A stretch of DNA of 64,000 nucleotides from Chionoecetes opilio (GCA_016584305.1 JACEEZ010026156.1:207561-271560), one strand, 5' to 3'; positions 1 to 12,834 are shown, numbered from the stretch's first letter. The notes: generated from the letters alone by a model not told the origin. Program-made: numbers and translations.

Positions 1-185
1 TTATTTTTTAACTTTTATTCATATCCATTTCAATTTTTTTTTAACTATGTAATGTTTGTATATGCCTATCTGTCTATGTTTCTTATTCAGTTTTTTTCCT
101 ATTATCTACGTCTTACCTTCCAGCTCATACAGTTCCCTCTCACCTCCCACCCTTTCTTCCTCCTCCACAATAGCCACGTACTCAC

Positions 186-345
186 ACTTCACGTCGAGCC
201 GGAGCGTGGTTGAGCCGGCGTCCCCCACCTCGTTATGGGCGTGGCAGGAGTAGCGCCCCGCCTGCTCTTGCCGCACGCCTTGAAGCACTAAACTCATGCT
301 GCTAACGATAACACCCACCTCCACCTCGTGTTGCAAGGCCAAATT
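186..345 (-). CDS. Ig gene exon: second half of an Ig domain (left copy)
   Basis: A 160-nt exon, 53 codons plus one base. The acceptor is a pyrimidine tract ending cag immediately above 345 and the donor gtgagt lies at 180-185. It reads NLALQHEVEV, then GVIVSSMSLVLQGV, then AGRYSCHAHNEVGD and TLRLDV. This is the E, F and G strand half of an I-set Ig domain with the distal cysteine in YSC. It joins in phase 0 to the exon at 1211-1341, where WRHN is followed by NLALQ. It ends in phase 1 with a T that would start a Tyr codon in the next exon. The wording GVIVS-SLVLQ-GRYSC is strongly Sidestep-like. The next exon lies left of the window. Confidence 0.85.
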
Positions 346-1210
346 CTGCGGGTGGAAAGAAGTGTTGGGGATTAGTAGAGGGGCGGGGAAGATTTAGGGG
401 CATGGATGGTATGTAGAGTGGAGAAGGATATGGGAGGAGATATGCTTTGAGGTTTGTGTACATTGCCAGTTTAAAGAGATCAAGAAGACAATATAGTTGT
501 AAGCAGAGCTGAAGGAATTTTAGGAAATGCCGACAATCTCAAGTGTCTAAGAAGATGAGATGCATGAAAACCAGAGACATTGAATAATTTTGACATGCGT
601 ATTTAGCGGGTCAGAAAAAAGGATATTTATGCAAAACTAATTTATTTAAACCACCATTTAAAGTACTAAACCATTTAAATCAAAGCAGATAAATTACACA
701 TAATTAGTACTGCTATATTTGCACTATAAGGCAGAGTGGCGAGGGTGTGTATGTCATGTTTGTTGGTTTTGGATGCTTTGCAGTGACCTGTCGTAAAGAT
801 CAACAGACGTCTTGGTGCATTGCTTTGCGTGTTACTTTGACGGGAATATGCACTGATTAGGCTCACAAGACGGGGTAGGAAGGTTTGGCGTCGCTCTGTT
901 TTCTTGTCATTTGCTTCCTTCTCTGGTAAATCCTACCGCGTCGCATCCTTCTCACCGGCACCACATTGTTATCACATTACCTTCCGCCTCCTTTACCTCT
1001 AAACGTACAGCCTAAACCTCACCCTCACGCCCACAGCCCTTCAAGCTTCCTTCACATTCTCACCCTTACGGACTCTCCCGCATAAACTCCCCTCCTTATT
1101 TTACCTGTAGTCCAATACTCTTGAACACCACATATTTGTTCACCTGCATCCTGCCTGTCATTACCCTTTCTCAATTCCAGTCACATAGCCCGCCTTTCCC
1201 CTAAACTCAC
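346..1210 (-). other. Intron between the two halves of an Ig domain
   Basis: An 865-base intron bounded by gtgagt (minus strand, from 1210) and cag (just above 345). I see no gene or recognised repeat in it. It is repeated in the right duplicate at 11093-11954. Confidence 0.7.
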
Positions 1211-1341
1211 GTTGTGGCGCCAGGTTACGTGCGAGACCTGTGGGTTGGCTTGCACGGAACACTCGAAGTATACATCGTCTCCCTCCTTGATGTTGGAGGC
1301 GTCCAGCGATGAGCCGAACCTGGCAGTGGCGGTGGGAAGGT
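1211..1341 (-). CDS. Ig gene exon: first half of an Ig domain (left copy)
   Basis: A 131-nt exon, two bases plus 43 codons. The acceptor ccatcacacag lies directly above 1341 and the donor gtgagt directly below 1211. It reads LPTATARFGSSLDASNIK, then EGDDVYFECSVQANP and VTWRHN. This is the A to C strand half of an Ig domain with the proximal Cys in FEC and the core Trp in VTW. GSSL-x(6)-EGDDVYFEC is a signature wording of Sidestep-family Ig domains (from memory of the family). The first two bases (AC) combine with the terminal T of exon 50704-50845 to give Tyr. The frame is intact here but broken in the right duplicate. Confidence 0.85.
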
Positions 1342-2090
1342 CTGTGTGATGGAAAGGAAATAGTGCGCGGTATTAGCGTGAATTTCATGGCTGGGGAAAA
1401 AGGCGAGAGATAAAACGTAGTGAAGTGGAAGAACGAGGATGGGAGACGATAGGACTGAAGGCTGACTAGAAGGTGTGTCGTAGTATAGCTGTGATGGTAG
1501 GGATTGGGACGAGGCAGGCAGGGTAAGGAAATACATGGAGATGCGTGACGAGATAGTATAGTAGAAAGGGAAATACATTTATAAGACTATATTAGCGAAA
1601 TTTTCCATTTAAAATAAAAATTAGTCACAAAATTTAAATTCTTGCTTAACCTTTCAGCGTATGATCGTAATTTTCTCTTAGGAATATTATAAAATTTTAA
1701 GAAGAGAAATATTGATGGTATATATCATATAAGAAAAAGCGTTCAATACACTTCCACATGAAATATTACGTATTTATTAAACAGCCCCAATAGCGACATC
1801 GACAACCTGTGACAACAGATAAGAATTTGGCCACCCGGTGGCGGCGGTGGGTGCAACTTCCATGCCACTTATAAACAACTACGTTTCCCGGGGCCTCAAA
1901 GACGATCTTGGCAACCCCATCCTTTCTGTAGTGTTAGACTCCAGGCTTCATTTTCCAAATGTGTTGCCGGTAGAAAACTGGGTTGAAAGTAAGCTAATAA
2001 ATACTAATATTAGAAGAAATCATATCGAACTGATATGGTTGAAAGTGCGACGGGACATACATGAACATTCTTGCATATATCCCTAAGACA
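1342..2090. other. Intronic DNA, nothing recognised
   Basis: AT-rich intron sequence with no convincing ORF, RNA or repeat. It is duplicated at 12088-12829. The last bases, caacc at 2091-2095, are the target-site copy of the following LTR element. Confidence 0.6.
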
Positions 2091-2095
2091 CAACC

Positions 2096-2923
2096 TGTGG
2101 AAATTATCCACCAACCACCCTCTCAATAATTGGCAGAGTGGTGGTTCGTTTGCCCCCCCCCCCTTGTGAGGAAGATATTGTCCGCTCATCAAAGGGGGTG
2201 CGTAGGGATGTATATTATATAATTGTAATGGTAGTGGGTATTAATTAAGGTAATTTAAGTAAATGATAAGTACTGGGATAATATAAATTAACATTCCCAG
2301 TGGTTAATAAGCATTTGCACCTTAAATAACTAGCACCTTAGTTGTAGCGGCCCCATTGGCCGCCGCCCATTAGATTCTATAGCCACTGAAATTTGGATAC
2401 GTGGCTAGGGATTAGGAGCGGGGCATCGCCGCCGCCCACCGGAAAGGTCAGTACACTTCCAGCCTCTATCGAGTTAACATCTCCTACTAATATATATGTG
2501 CTTGTATATATAAGTTTCATTCCAGCCATCACGGGATTAACATCTCTTCTCTGATTATAATGAAGAGATTTGTACATACGTTCATTTTGTACATATAAGT
2601 GTTAAATCAAAGGACGTGTTAAATACGACACAAGTGATTATATCCGCCGCGTCAAGACAACTGGGCTATGAAAACCGCCTGACGCCCATAACAATAACGC
2701 CTCCACCTTCGCCCTTCACGGGCGGCCTCGATCACGGCGACCACTTCAGATAACAAGACATGCAGTATTGATTAAAAGCCTGCAGCGATTTCGACCCACT
2801 ATCCACCGATAAGTATCCAAGTTAGTTGACTAGTTGGGGTAATGTGTCGGGATGAGATATACGATGGGTTTTGTATAGGTAAGACCTCAAATTAAATATA
2901 TATGTGGGACATAAATTCCCACA
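2096..2923 (+). repeat. 5' LTR of BEL/Pao copy 1
   Basis: 828 bp from TGTGGAAATT to TTCCCACA, matching 5699-6528. It contains a C homopolymer near 2150-2163 that varies between copies. Confidence 0.9.
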
Positions 2924-2924
2924 C

Positions 2925-2940
2925 TGGTGCCCCGAGTGAG
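2925..2940 (+). promoter_or_regulatory. Primer-binding site of BEL/Pao copy 1
   Basis: TGGTGCCCCGAGTGAG starts one base after the 5' LTR. TGG is the complement of the tRNA 3' CCA end. The same motif opens copies 2 and 3. I could not assign the tRNA. Confidence 0.75.
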
Positions 2941-3268
2941 GAATATAGATGTTCATGTGACTCGAAGTGGTCGTTGTGAGGCGTAATTATGAGCCTACCA
3001 CAATTGCTGGTTATGAGAGCGGATGTGAGGTGCTTCGCGGCGTTGGGAATGATTCAACAGCCGGTCAACTACCATACGCCAGGTAGTAGATAACAACAAA
3101 GGTTACGTAGTTAGTTGTGGTGGTTGAAATTATATACGCCTGGCTCGCTGTCTTGACAGACCGAGCTGGCACTACCACCACTTGATATAGTTAATTATCA
3201 ATTAACAATTATTTAAGTTACGTAATCTTGCATTTAATATTTTATTTGACCTAGTTATTAATTAAATC

Positions 3269-3910
3269 ATGGCGAAGTTAGCTAAGCATTCATTATCGGC
3301 TAAATTAGCAATGCTCACACGAATATATAATAAGTGTGAGTATGCAATTAAGGCAATTCCTATTGATTATATTAATTTAAAGACAGGTCTACCATTGTTA
3401 AATGAGCAATGGAATAAATATGAGGAGGCTTACTGCCTATATGAAGTTCAATTAAGTCAAGCTGGGGATAAAGAAATGATTCACCATTGCGTGACCAATT
3501 ATGAACACGAATGTCAAAGATATCTCGATAAGGTAATTGAATATGAGGGAGTACTGGAGTGTGCTCATATTCCATCAACAGCTAAAGCTTCTTTAACCCA
3601 AAATTTGCAGGGTATTGAGCAGGATCCCCCCACAGGGAGATCAAGATATTTATACTTAATTAAGGGTAATCAGCTATTTCAGCCACCCTTAGAGTATAAA
3701 GATCCCTCGTTAATGGGTATTTATCCTACGCCTGTTAAATTTACGCAAATCAAACAGCCTGAAATTAAGATTCAAACTTCTCAGCCTACCAGTAAACCAC
3801 TTAGACCTACGCAAATATTAGATACAATCCCTAAATCCAGGGCTACTTCTAGTGAAGTACGAATAATAAATTGTATCTTATGTGAGGGGGGACATCCACC
3901 CTCCACATGA
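3269..3910 (+). CDS. BEL/Pao Gag N-terminal part (copy 1)
   Basis: 213 residues from an ATG that follows a long AT-rich leader. It opens MAKLAKHSLSAKLAMLTRIY and has heptad-like Leu/Ile spacing in the first 100 residues, as in the N-terminal region of Pao gag proteins. The C-terminus turns Pro/Thr-rich and ends ILCEGGHPPST, which looks like the first half of a CCHC knuckle cut by a stop. The next ORF starts 39 bases downstream in another frame and carries more knuckles, so gag and pol are probably one protein separated by a frameshift or stop here. Confidence 0.7.
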   Translation: MAKLAKHSLSAKLAMLTRIYNKCEYAIKAIPIDYINLKTGLPLLNEQWNKYEEAYCLYEVQLSQAGDKEMIHHCVTNYEHECQRYLDKVIEYEGVLECAHIPSTAKASLTQNLQGIEQDPPTGRSRYLYLIKGNQLFQPPLEYKDPSLMGIYPTPVKFTQIKQPEIKIQTSQPTSKPLRPTQILDTIPKSRATSSEVRIINCILCEGGHPPST

Positions 3911-3949
3911 AATATCTATTCAGATTGTTCCACGAGAGTTGAAAGGTTA

Positions 3950-5356
3950 ATGAGCCTTTGTAATTGCCTAACCTGTCTCCGTGGTAAACATGCTTCAAAT
4001 GCATGCCCTATAAACTTAAGAACTTGTAGGAAATGTAAACAATCTATTCATAACATCGCTATTTGTCCAAGCAGTGATAATAACTCAGACCCTACAGTAG
4101 TTAAAATGGCAGTCACTAATAAGAGTAGTTCAGCAGCTGTTCCTACTGCCGAATTGAAGTTGAGCCAAATTGGTAATTCAGTCATAGTAAAGACAATGTT
4201 TGACAGTGGTGCACAAAGATCCTTCATAAGCAGGGAGATAGTTGAATTATTAAAACTACCCATAATTAATAAAGTGAATTTAGCCATATCAGGTTTTTTT
4301 GCCAATACAGAGGCTCAAACCTTTGACATAGTTCAACCCCTAGTCCAATTAGGAAGATATAAATGTAGGGTAGCTGCTGTAGTAATTAATAATATTGGTA
4401 TTAGTTTAACTTTTAGGGGACTAAAAGACACAGCTGAAATGCTGAGGGATAATGGTGTTAAACTAGTTAGTAATATCTTCAAAGACGTTGATGGTCCCTT
4501 CCAATTAATAATAGGCGCTGATTATTTTGGGCGTTACCTAAGGAAGATCATCAAAATACATAACGTCTGTATGTTCACTAGTGCTGGTGGTAAGGTAAGA
4601 ATGGGACCCATCCCACATACTCATCAAGCCGAACAAGAGGAGAGTATTCCTGGTCATGCACAACCCCTACTAATTACCAGAATTGGAACCACTTTCTTGC
4701 CCACACCAATTAGTGAGGTATTAGAGGAAAGTGATATACCAGTTCATAATGAATATATCGCCACTAATGAAAATCCTAATAATGTGTCGCGAGGAAATAA
4801 TAACCTCAAATTGAACAAAGGATTATGGTTTAAAGGCCTTACCTGGCTGAAAGAGTGTATTAATAATCCTAATCAGGTTTCCACTCAGCCAGACATATCT
4901 GTAGATATAATAAGGGAACCTGAATTGATCCCAGATCTTTTGATAGACATAAAAAGATTTTCCTTATTGAGCAAACTAATCAAGACTACTAATTTAGTCT
5001 TCCAATCCATTAAAAGGGATAGCTCTGATCCTTTGAAGTTTTGGGTCAAAACAATACAAAAGCAGGTATTTCCTGAGGAATATCAGCTCTTGGCCTCAGC
5101 CAGCCACCATAGGAACAAATTGACCAAACTATTAGGTCTGTACCTACATCATGAGGGCATAATTAGGTGTCGTGGACGAAATTTGAAAGCTGATCTTCCA
5201 AATACCACCTGCCATCACATACTATTTCCCAAACGCCATCATCTTACTAAATTGTTGGTGGAAGAATATCATAGGAACTCATTACATGGCGGAAAGGCCG
5301 ATAAGAAGGGCAATATTAACCGACATCAGGTGTACATTGTGGATACATCATGGTAG
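3950..5356 (+). CDS. BEL/Pao zinc knuckles, protease and integrase N-terminal region (copy 1)
   Basis: 468 residues. Residues 4-38 hold a Cys/His cluster (CNCLTCLRGKHASNAC, then CRKCKQSIHNIAIC). Residues ~85-190 are a retropepsin-like protease with MFDSGAQRSFIS as the active-site Asp motif and a C-terminal LIIGADYFGRYL. Then GPIPHTH, normally between protease and RT, is followed within ~80 residues by LWFKGLTWLKE, the BEL linker before integrase. The C-terminal third ends in a His-rich zinc site (HHLTKLLVEEYHRNSLHGG). RT and RNase H are therefore missing as a clean internal deletion. The frame breaks near 5300 relative to copy 3. Confidence 0.8.
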   Translation: MSLCNCLTCLRGKHASNACPINLRTCRKCKQSIHNIAICPSSDNNSDPTVVKMAVTNKSSSAAVPTAELKLSQIGNSVIVKTMFDSGAQRSFISREIVELLKLPIINKVNLAISGFFANTEAQTFDIVQPLVQLGRYKCRVAAVVINNIGISLTFRGLKDTAEMLRDNGVKLVSNIFKDVDGPFQLIIGADYFGRYLRKIIKIHNVCMFTSAGGKVRMGPIPHTHQAEQEESIPGHAQPLLITRIGTTFLPTPISEVLEESDIPVHNEYIATNENPNNVSRGNNNLKLNKGLWFKGLTWLKECINNPNQVSTQPDISVDIIREPELIPDLLIDIKRFSLLSKLIKTTNLVFQSIKRDSSDPLKFWVKTIQKQVFPEEYQLLASASHHRNKLTKLLGLYLHHEGIIRCRGRNLKADLPNTTCHHILFPKRHHLTKLLVEEYHRNSLHGGKADKKGNINRHQVYIVDTSW

Positions 5357-5585
5357 ACAGGCAGTCAAATATTACCTCAAATCTTTCATTAAATTTAATA
5401 GATCTGAAGGTAGACTAGTCTTCCTTCATCTAGGTCCCCCTGAAGTTCCCGCTGATAGAGAGATCCTAAAACCAATTGAGGTCAATGGTGAGGACTATAC
5501 TGGGGATATTATGATTAAAGGAGATATATACCCCCAAATAAGTATATGCCTGCATATTCACTTGTACCTCTATCAGGGCTGTTAA
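5286..5585 (+). pseudogene. BEL/Pao integrase zinc-site tail and start of core (copy 1)
   Basis: This continues the upstream ORF in another frame: DIRCTLWIHHGRQAVKYYLK, then LGPPEVPADREIL and EVNGEDYTGDI. The last motif holds the first Asp of the integrase DDE core. A short insertion near 5300 relative to copy 3 causes the frameshift, and a second break near 5528 destroys the following YVSIFTGTSIRAV stretch seen in copy 3. The second Asp and the Glu of the core never appear before the 3' LTR. Confidence 0.7.
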
Positions 5586-5698
5586 TTTCAAAATAGCCAA
5601 AGACCAAAGTGCCGAAACCACTATTCAAATGTTCCGGTGCTATGTGGCCTGGGTTGATGTGACTTGAAGCGGAACTTCAGTTTTCGCCGGTACCCAGT

Positions 5699-6528
5699 TG
5701 TGGAAATTATCCACCAACAACCCTCTCAATAATTGGCAGAGTGGTGGTTTGTTTCCCCCCCCCCCCCTTGCGAGGGAGGTATTGTCCGCTCATCAAAGGG
5801 GGTGCGTAGGGATGTATATTATATATATTATAATGGTAGTGGGTATTAATTAAGTTAATTTAAGTAAATGATAAGTACTGGGATAATATAAATTAACATT
5901 CCCAGTGTTAAATAAGCATCTGCACTTTAATTAATTAGCACCTTAGTTGTAGCGGCCCCATTGGCCGCCGCCCATTATATTATATAGCCACTGAAGTTTG
6001 GATACGTGGCTGGGGATTAGGAGCGGGGCATCGCCGCCGCCCACCGGGAAGGTCAGTACACTTCCAGCCTCTATCGAGTTAACATCTCTTACTAATATAT
6101 ATGTGCTTGTATATATAAGTTTCATTCCAGCCATCACGGGATTAACATCTCTTCTCTGATTATAATGAAGAGATTTGTACATACGTTCATTTTGTACATA
6201 TAAGTGTTAAATCAAAGGACGTGTTAAATACGACACAAGTGATTATATCCGCCGCGTCAAGATAACTGGGCTATGAAAACCTCCTGACGCCCATAACAAT
6301 AACGCCTCCACCTTCGCCCTTCACGGACGGCCTCGATCACGGCGACCACTTCGGATAACAAGACATGCAGTATTGATTAAAAGCCTGCAGCGATTTCAAC
6401 CCACCATCCACCAATAGGTATCCTAGCTAGTTGACTAGTTGGGGTATTGTGTCGGGATGAGATAGACGATGGGTTTTGTATAGGTAAGACCTCAAATCAA
6501 ATATATGTATGTGACATAAATTTCCACA
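5699..6528 (+). repeat. 3' LTR of BEL/Pao copy 1
   Basis: 830 bp, TGTGGAAATT to TTTCCACA, followed by CAACC. It is closer to the 3' LTR of copy 2 than to its own 5' LTR, as expected if the whole element was duplicated after insertion. Confidence 0.9.
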
Positions 6529-6533
6529 CAACC

Positions 6534-7865
6534 TTTGATAAGCAGTCCACGAAATAGGTGGATGGACTTTGATACTTTAGGAAGTTTAGGTGATGTGTCA
6601 AGCCACTCTGTCGACTTAATGTTAAGATCAATACATGGTACGGCATGCTGTTCAGTGTACTTTTTATTCCCATGTAAATGTCAGCATGTGAGGCAAGGTA
6701 GGGGAGAGCGATGCATTGTCACTGATAAGTCTGTGGCAACACTACCGTGATGGCTATTTTCCCACAACGTGCCACATTTGTAAGGAGTAATGGGAAAGTA
6801 TGCCTGACGGAGGAGGAGGAGAAGCAGGACACATGAGGCAGAAAACATGTGCTGAGCAGTTGAAGTATGGTGGCATGAGCGTTAGTGCTGGGAAGAGGGA
6901 CACTTGAAACACCTGTATCCATGCGTTTTTCCTTTAACGTCCTCAGTAATTATCTGTTTCTTCCTTTCTGGCATCTTTGTGCCTTCACAACACTTACCAT
7001 ATCTCAGCACACTCGTCTTCTTTTGCCTAAACATTTACTTAAACTATGGTTGCACACGTCGCGGTATACACACTAATGGTGGACATATTTAACTGGAATT
7101 TTCATTGAAGTAGGTATGACGACGTAGGTAGATAGAAAAAAATATACCAGAACCGCCTAGTTGAACGACATTTTCTCTCTGGTTTGCCTTGCGTCATTCC
7201 GTAATATTTTCAGCGGCTAGCATTACTCCCCCTCAGTGATGCTACCTCTCGCTCATTAAACTTTAGTTTTCCTCGTTGCAGCTGAAATGTAACACCTTTG
7301 ACGGTAATTCATGTGCTGTCATCAATTCCTGCCCATGTACAAAGTGCACTCCAGCCTAAGGTAAAAGTCTTTATGCATGACTCTTCTCGTCCAGAGGATG
7401 TTGAATATCCATGAGTTTCAACATCAGTTTTCATTTCGCCGGCACATTATTTTGTATGCAGTCTATCCTCCCTTAAATGTGACATTGTGATTCAGTACCA
7501 AGCACACCCATTCACTTTTTCCTCTTTCCTTTTTCCGTAAACCCATAGAATAGGTTTGTAGCTTTAGTTTTTCGTCAGGTTTGTCCCTTAGTTTCCTGTA
7601 CGTCACTGGCGAGGAGTAATCATTGTGCGTTGTCACCAAGCCAGAGCAGCTATTGATGCACAAACCCAAACAATATCGAGTTAATCATATACCCTTCTTC
7701 TGGTTATTGTATCCTTCTTTTCTTCCAACCTCAATATTTTCTTTACACAAAACTTATATCTCTCCAAGCAGAAAACATAATTATAAGAAAAGCTCTACAA
7801 AATAATTGTTGTCCTTACTATAAAGGTAAGGATGGAGTCATACACTATGCTGCGCGTGGCCTTAG
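6534..7865. other. Unique-looking intronic DNA, nothing recognised
   Basis: 1.3 kb with short ORFs only. No domain, RNA gene or transposon end is visible. It is duplicated at about 17276-18619. Confidence 0.55.
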
Positions 7866-9295
7866 ATGCATTTTTTTTTTTTTTTTTTTTTCATCACAAC
7901 GGACTGGCCAAGGGCACACACAAAAAATGGGTAACACAAAGCCCGCTGAGTTGCCAGTTCCTAAAAAGAAGACAGTAAGAGAATAATATAAAAAAGAAGG
8001 GTGAGCCAATTTGGTTCGGGAGGGTCTTGTTACTCTTCTTTTGAAAAGATTTAAGTCATAGGAAAGTGGAAAAATAGAAACAGGAAGAGAGTCCAGAGTT
8101 TACCTGTGAAAGGGATGAAAGAGTAAAAGATACTGATTAACTCTTGCATTAGGAATATGGACAGAATAGGGATGAGATTGAGTAGAAAGTCTTGTGCAGC
8201 GAGGCCACGGGAGGGGGGGAAGCATGCAGTTAGCAAGTTCAGGTTAGCAGTGAGCATGAAAATAACGGTAGAAGAGAGCAAGAGAAGCAGCATGCGTCGG
8301 TGATTTAAAGATTGAAGACAGTCAGTCAGAGGAGGGGAGTTGATGAGACGAAAATCTTTTGACTCAATCCTGTTTAGGAGAGCTGTATGAGTGGATCCTC
8401 CCAATCATATGAGTCATACTCCATAATGGGCGGATAAGGCCCCTGTAGAGAGCAAGCAATTGGGAGGGAGAAAAAAAAGGACGCAGACGCTACAGGACAC
8501 CTAACTTCTTAGAAGCTGTTTTAGCAAGAGATGAGATGAGAGGTTTCCAGTTCAGATATTTAGTAAAGGATAGTCCTAGAATGTTCATTGTAGAAGAAGG
8601 AGACAGTTGAGTGTCATTGAAGAAGAGGGGATATTTATCTGGTAGGTTTTGTCGAGTAGATAGGTGAAGAAATTGGGTTTTTGAGGCATTGAAACAAAAC
8701 AATGTTGCTTTGTCCCAATCAGATATTATAGAAAGATCAGAAGTAGGCGCTCGTGGCATCTCTCAGTGAATCACTTAGTTCCTGTTGAGTTGGACGTCTA
8801 ATAAACGACTTTGAAAAATGCAGGGTAGAATCATCATAGGTGGATAGGGCTTTGAGTTAGACTTAGATCATTAATGAATAATATAAAGAAAGTGGGTGAT
8901 AGGACAGAACCCTGGGGAACACCACTATTGATAGATTTAGGAGAAGAACAATGTCCGTCTGCAGTAGCTGCAATAGAACGGTTTGAAAGGAAAACTTAAG
9001 ATGAAGTTACAGAGAGAATGATAGAAACGAATGAGGGTAGTTTGGAAATTAAAGATTTGTTCCAGACTCTATCAAAAGCTTTTGATATGTCAAGGGCAAC
9101 AGCAAAAGTTTCACCGAAACCCCTATAGGAGGATGACCAAGATTCAGTTAGGAAAGCTAGAAGATCGCCAGTAGATCGCCCTTTACGGAAACCGTACTGA
9201 CGATCAGATAGTAGATTGTGAGCAGATAGATGCTTAAGAATCTTCTTATTAAGTATAGATTCAAAAACTTTGAAAGGCAGGAAGTCAAAGCTACT
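7866..9295 (-). mobile_element. LINE-J (jockey/CR1-like) 3' part, copy i
   Basis: A minus-strand non-LTR element with its poly(A) end at the T tract 7869-7892. Reading right to left it encodes RT pieces [26 protein letters not shown] and FLSNRS, then a C-terminal region with FNDTQLSPSSTMNILGLSFT and CMEYVS-like wording. It is cut at ~9295 beside the N. Frameshifts disrupt it, and the YxDD catalytic box is deleted near 8845 compared with copy v. The clade is uncertain: jockey or CR1/L2 group. Confidence 0.8.
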
Positions 9296-9349
9296 AAGAA
9301 AGGTTTTGAAAGGATTAAATACACGGGTTACCGGAAAAGTTTGGGAAAN

Positions 9350-9350
9350 T
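9350..9350. other. Single ambiguous base (N), probable contig join
   Basis: The only N in the window. Left of it, sequence stops matching the right duplicate. Right of it, an unrelated LINE begins. An ORF running across it would fuse two different reverse transcriptases. Confidence 0.8.
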
Positions 9351-10747
<1,397 letters not shown>

Positions 10748-10932
10748 ATTTATTTTTTAACTTTTATTCATATCCATTTCAATTTTTTTTTAACTATGTA
10801 ATGTTTGTATATGCCTATCTGTCTATGTTTCTTATCAGTTGTTTCCTATTATCTACGTCTTACCTTCCAGCTCATACAGTTCCCTCTCACCTCCCACCCT
10901 TTCTTCCTCCTCCACAATAGCCACGTACTCAC

Positions 10933-11092
10933 ACTTCACGTCGAGCCGGAGCGTGGTTGAGCCGGCGTCCCCCACCTCGTTATGGGCGTGGCAGGAGTAG
11001 CGCCCCGCCTGCTCTTGCCGCACGCCTTGAAGCACTAAACTCATGCTGCTAACGATAACACCCACCTCCACCTCGTGTTGCAAGGCCAAATT
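10933..11092 (-). CDS. Ig gene exon: second half of an Ig domain (right copy)
   Basis: Same 160 nt, splice sites and translation as the exon at 186-345, including the YSC cysteine. No coding change was noticed. If only one copy exists in the genome, this and the left copy are the same exon assembled twice. Confidence 0.8.
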
Positions 11093-11954
11093 CTGCGGGT
11101 GGAAAGAAGTGTTGGGGATTATTAGAGGGGCGGGGAAGATTTAGGGGCATGGATGGTATGTAGAGTGGAGAAGGTATGGGGAGATATGCTTTGAGGTTTG
11201 TGTACATTGCCAGTTTAAAGAGATCAAGAAGACAATATAGTTGTAAGCAGAGCTGAAGGAATTTTAGGAAATGCCGACAATCTCAAGTGTCTAAGAAGAT
11301 GAGATGCATGAAAACCAGAGAGACATTGAATAATTTTGACATGCGTATTTAGCGGGTCAGAAAAAAGGATATTTATGCAAAACTAATTTATTTAAACCAC
11401 CATTTAAAGTACTAAACCATTTAAATCAAAGCAGATAAATTACACATAATTAGTACTGCTATATTTGCACTATAAAGCAGAGTGGCGAGGGTGTGTATGT
11501 CATGTTTGTTGGTTTTGGATGCTTTGCAGTGACCTGTCGTAAGATCAACAGACGTCTTGGTGCATTGCTTTGCGTGTTACTTTGACGGGAATATGCACTG
11601 ATTAGGCTCACAAGACGGGGTAGGAAGGTTTGGCGTCGCTCTGTTTTCTTGTCATTTGCTTCCTTCTCTGGTAAATCCTACCGCGTCGCATCCTTCTCAC
11701 CGGCACCACATTGTTATCACATTACCTTCCGCCTCCTTTACCTCTAAACGTACAGCCTAAACCTCACCCTCACGCCCACAGCCCTTCAAGCTTCCTTCAC
11801 ATTCTCACCCTTACGGACTCTCCCGCATAAACTCCCCTCCTTATTTTACCTGTAGTCCAATACTCTTGAACACCACATATTTGTTCACCTGCATCCTGCT
11901 GTCCTTACCCTTTCTCAATTCCAGTCACATAGCCCGCCTTTCCCCTAAACTCAC

Positions 11955-12087
11955 GTTGTGGCGCCAGGTTACGTGGCGAGACCTGTGGGTTGGCTTGCAC
12001 GGAACACTCGAAGTATACATCGTCTCCCTCCTTGATGTTGGAGGCGTCCAGCGATCGAGCCGAACCTGGCAGTGGCGGTGGGAAGGT
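11955..12087 (-). pseudogene. Ig gene exon: first half of an Ig domain (right copy, frameshifted)
   Basis: 133 nt instead of 131. Two single-base insertions relative to 1211-1341 break the frame: one near 12056 (within the GSSL codons) and one near 11974 (between VS and HVTW). Splice sites are preserved. The left copy fits the Ig pattern, so these insertions are either sequencing errors or real inactivation of this copy. Confidence 0.75.
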
Positions 12088-12834
12088 CTGTGTGATGGAA
12101 AGGAAATAGTGCGCGGTATTAGCGGAATTTCATGGCTGGGGAAAAGGCGAGAGATAAACGTAGTGAAGTGGAAGAACGAGGATGGGAGACGATAGGACTG
12201 AAGGCTGACTAGAAGGTGTGTCGTAGTATAGCTGTGATGGTAGGATTGGACGAGGCAGGCAGGGTAAGGAAATACATGGAGATGCGTGACGAGATAGTAG
12301 TAGTAGAAAGGGAAATACATTTATAAGACTAATATTAGCGAACTTTTCCATTTAAAATAAAAATTAGTCACAAAATTTAAATTCTTGCTTAACCTTTCAG
12401 CGTATGATCCGTAATTTTCTCTTAGGAATATTATAAAATTTTAAGAGAAGAAATATTGATGGTATATATCATATAAGAAAAAGCGTTCAATACACTTCCA
12501 CATGAAATTTACGTATTTATTAAACAGCCCCATAGCGACATCGACAACCTGTGACAACAGATAAGAATTTGGCCACCCGGTGGCGGCGGTGGGTGCAACT
12601 TCCATGCCACTTATAAACAACTACGTTTCCCGGGGCCTCAAAGACGATCTTGGCAACCCATCCTTTCTGTAGTGTTAGACTCCACGCTTCATTTTCCAAA
12701 TGTGTTGCCGGTAGAAAACTGGGTTGAAAGTAAGCTAATAAATACTAATATTAGAAGAATCATATCGAACTGATATTGTTGAAGTGCGACGGGACATACA
12801 TGAACATTCTTGCATATATCCCTAAGACACAACC

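Larger units (their letters stand above)
2096..6528 (+). mobile_element. BEL/Pao LTR retrotransposon, internally deleted (copy 1)
   Basis: A complete insertion bounded by two ~830-bp LTRs (2096-2923, 5699-6528) that begin TGTGGAAATTATCC and end CCACA. The 5-bp target duplication CAACC lies at 2091-2095 and 6529-6533. Order inside: primer site, gag, zinc knuckle, aspartic protease, then directly the linker and zinc-binding N-terminus of integrase. Reverse transcriptase, RNase H and most of the integrase core are absent; autonomous BEL elements carry all of these. The LTRs differ at several positions, so the insertion is not recent. It cannot move without a helper. Confidence 0.9.
1..9295. repeat. 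Left copy of ~9.3-kb tandem duplication
   Basis: Base 1 onward matches 10748 onward through two Ig exons, a whole LTR element and most of a LINE. Differences are mostly single-base indels, many in homopolymers, plus some substitutions. Similarity fades near 9290-9345, just before the lone N at 9350. The offset is about 10747 at the start and drifts slightly through indels. Confidence 0.93.

Noticed and set aside
11866..12320. ORFs of 109 and 131 codons over the Ig exon in other frames
   Set aside because: They overlap a frameshifted exon and its introns; only the spliced Ig reading makes domain sense.
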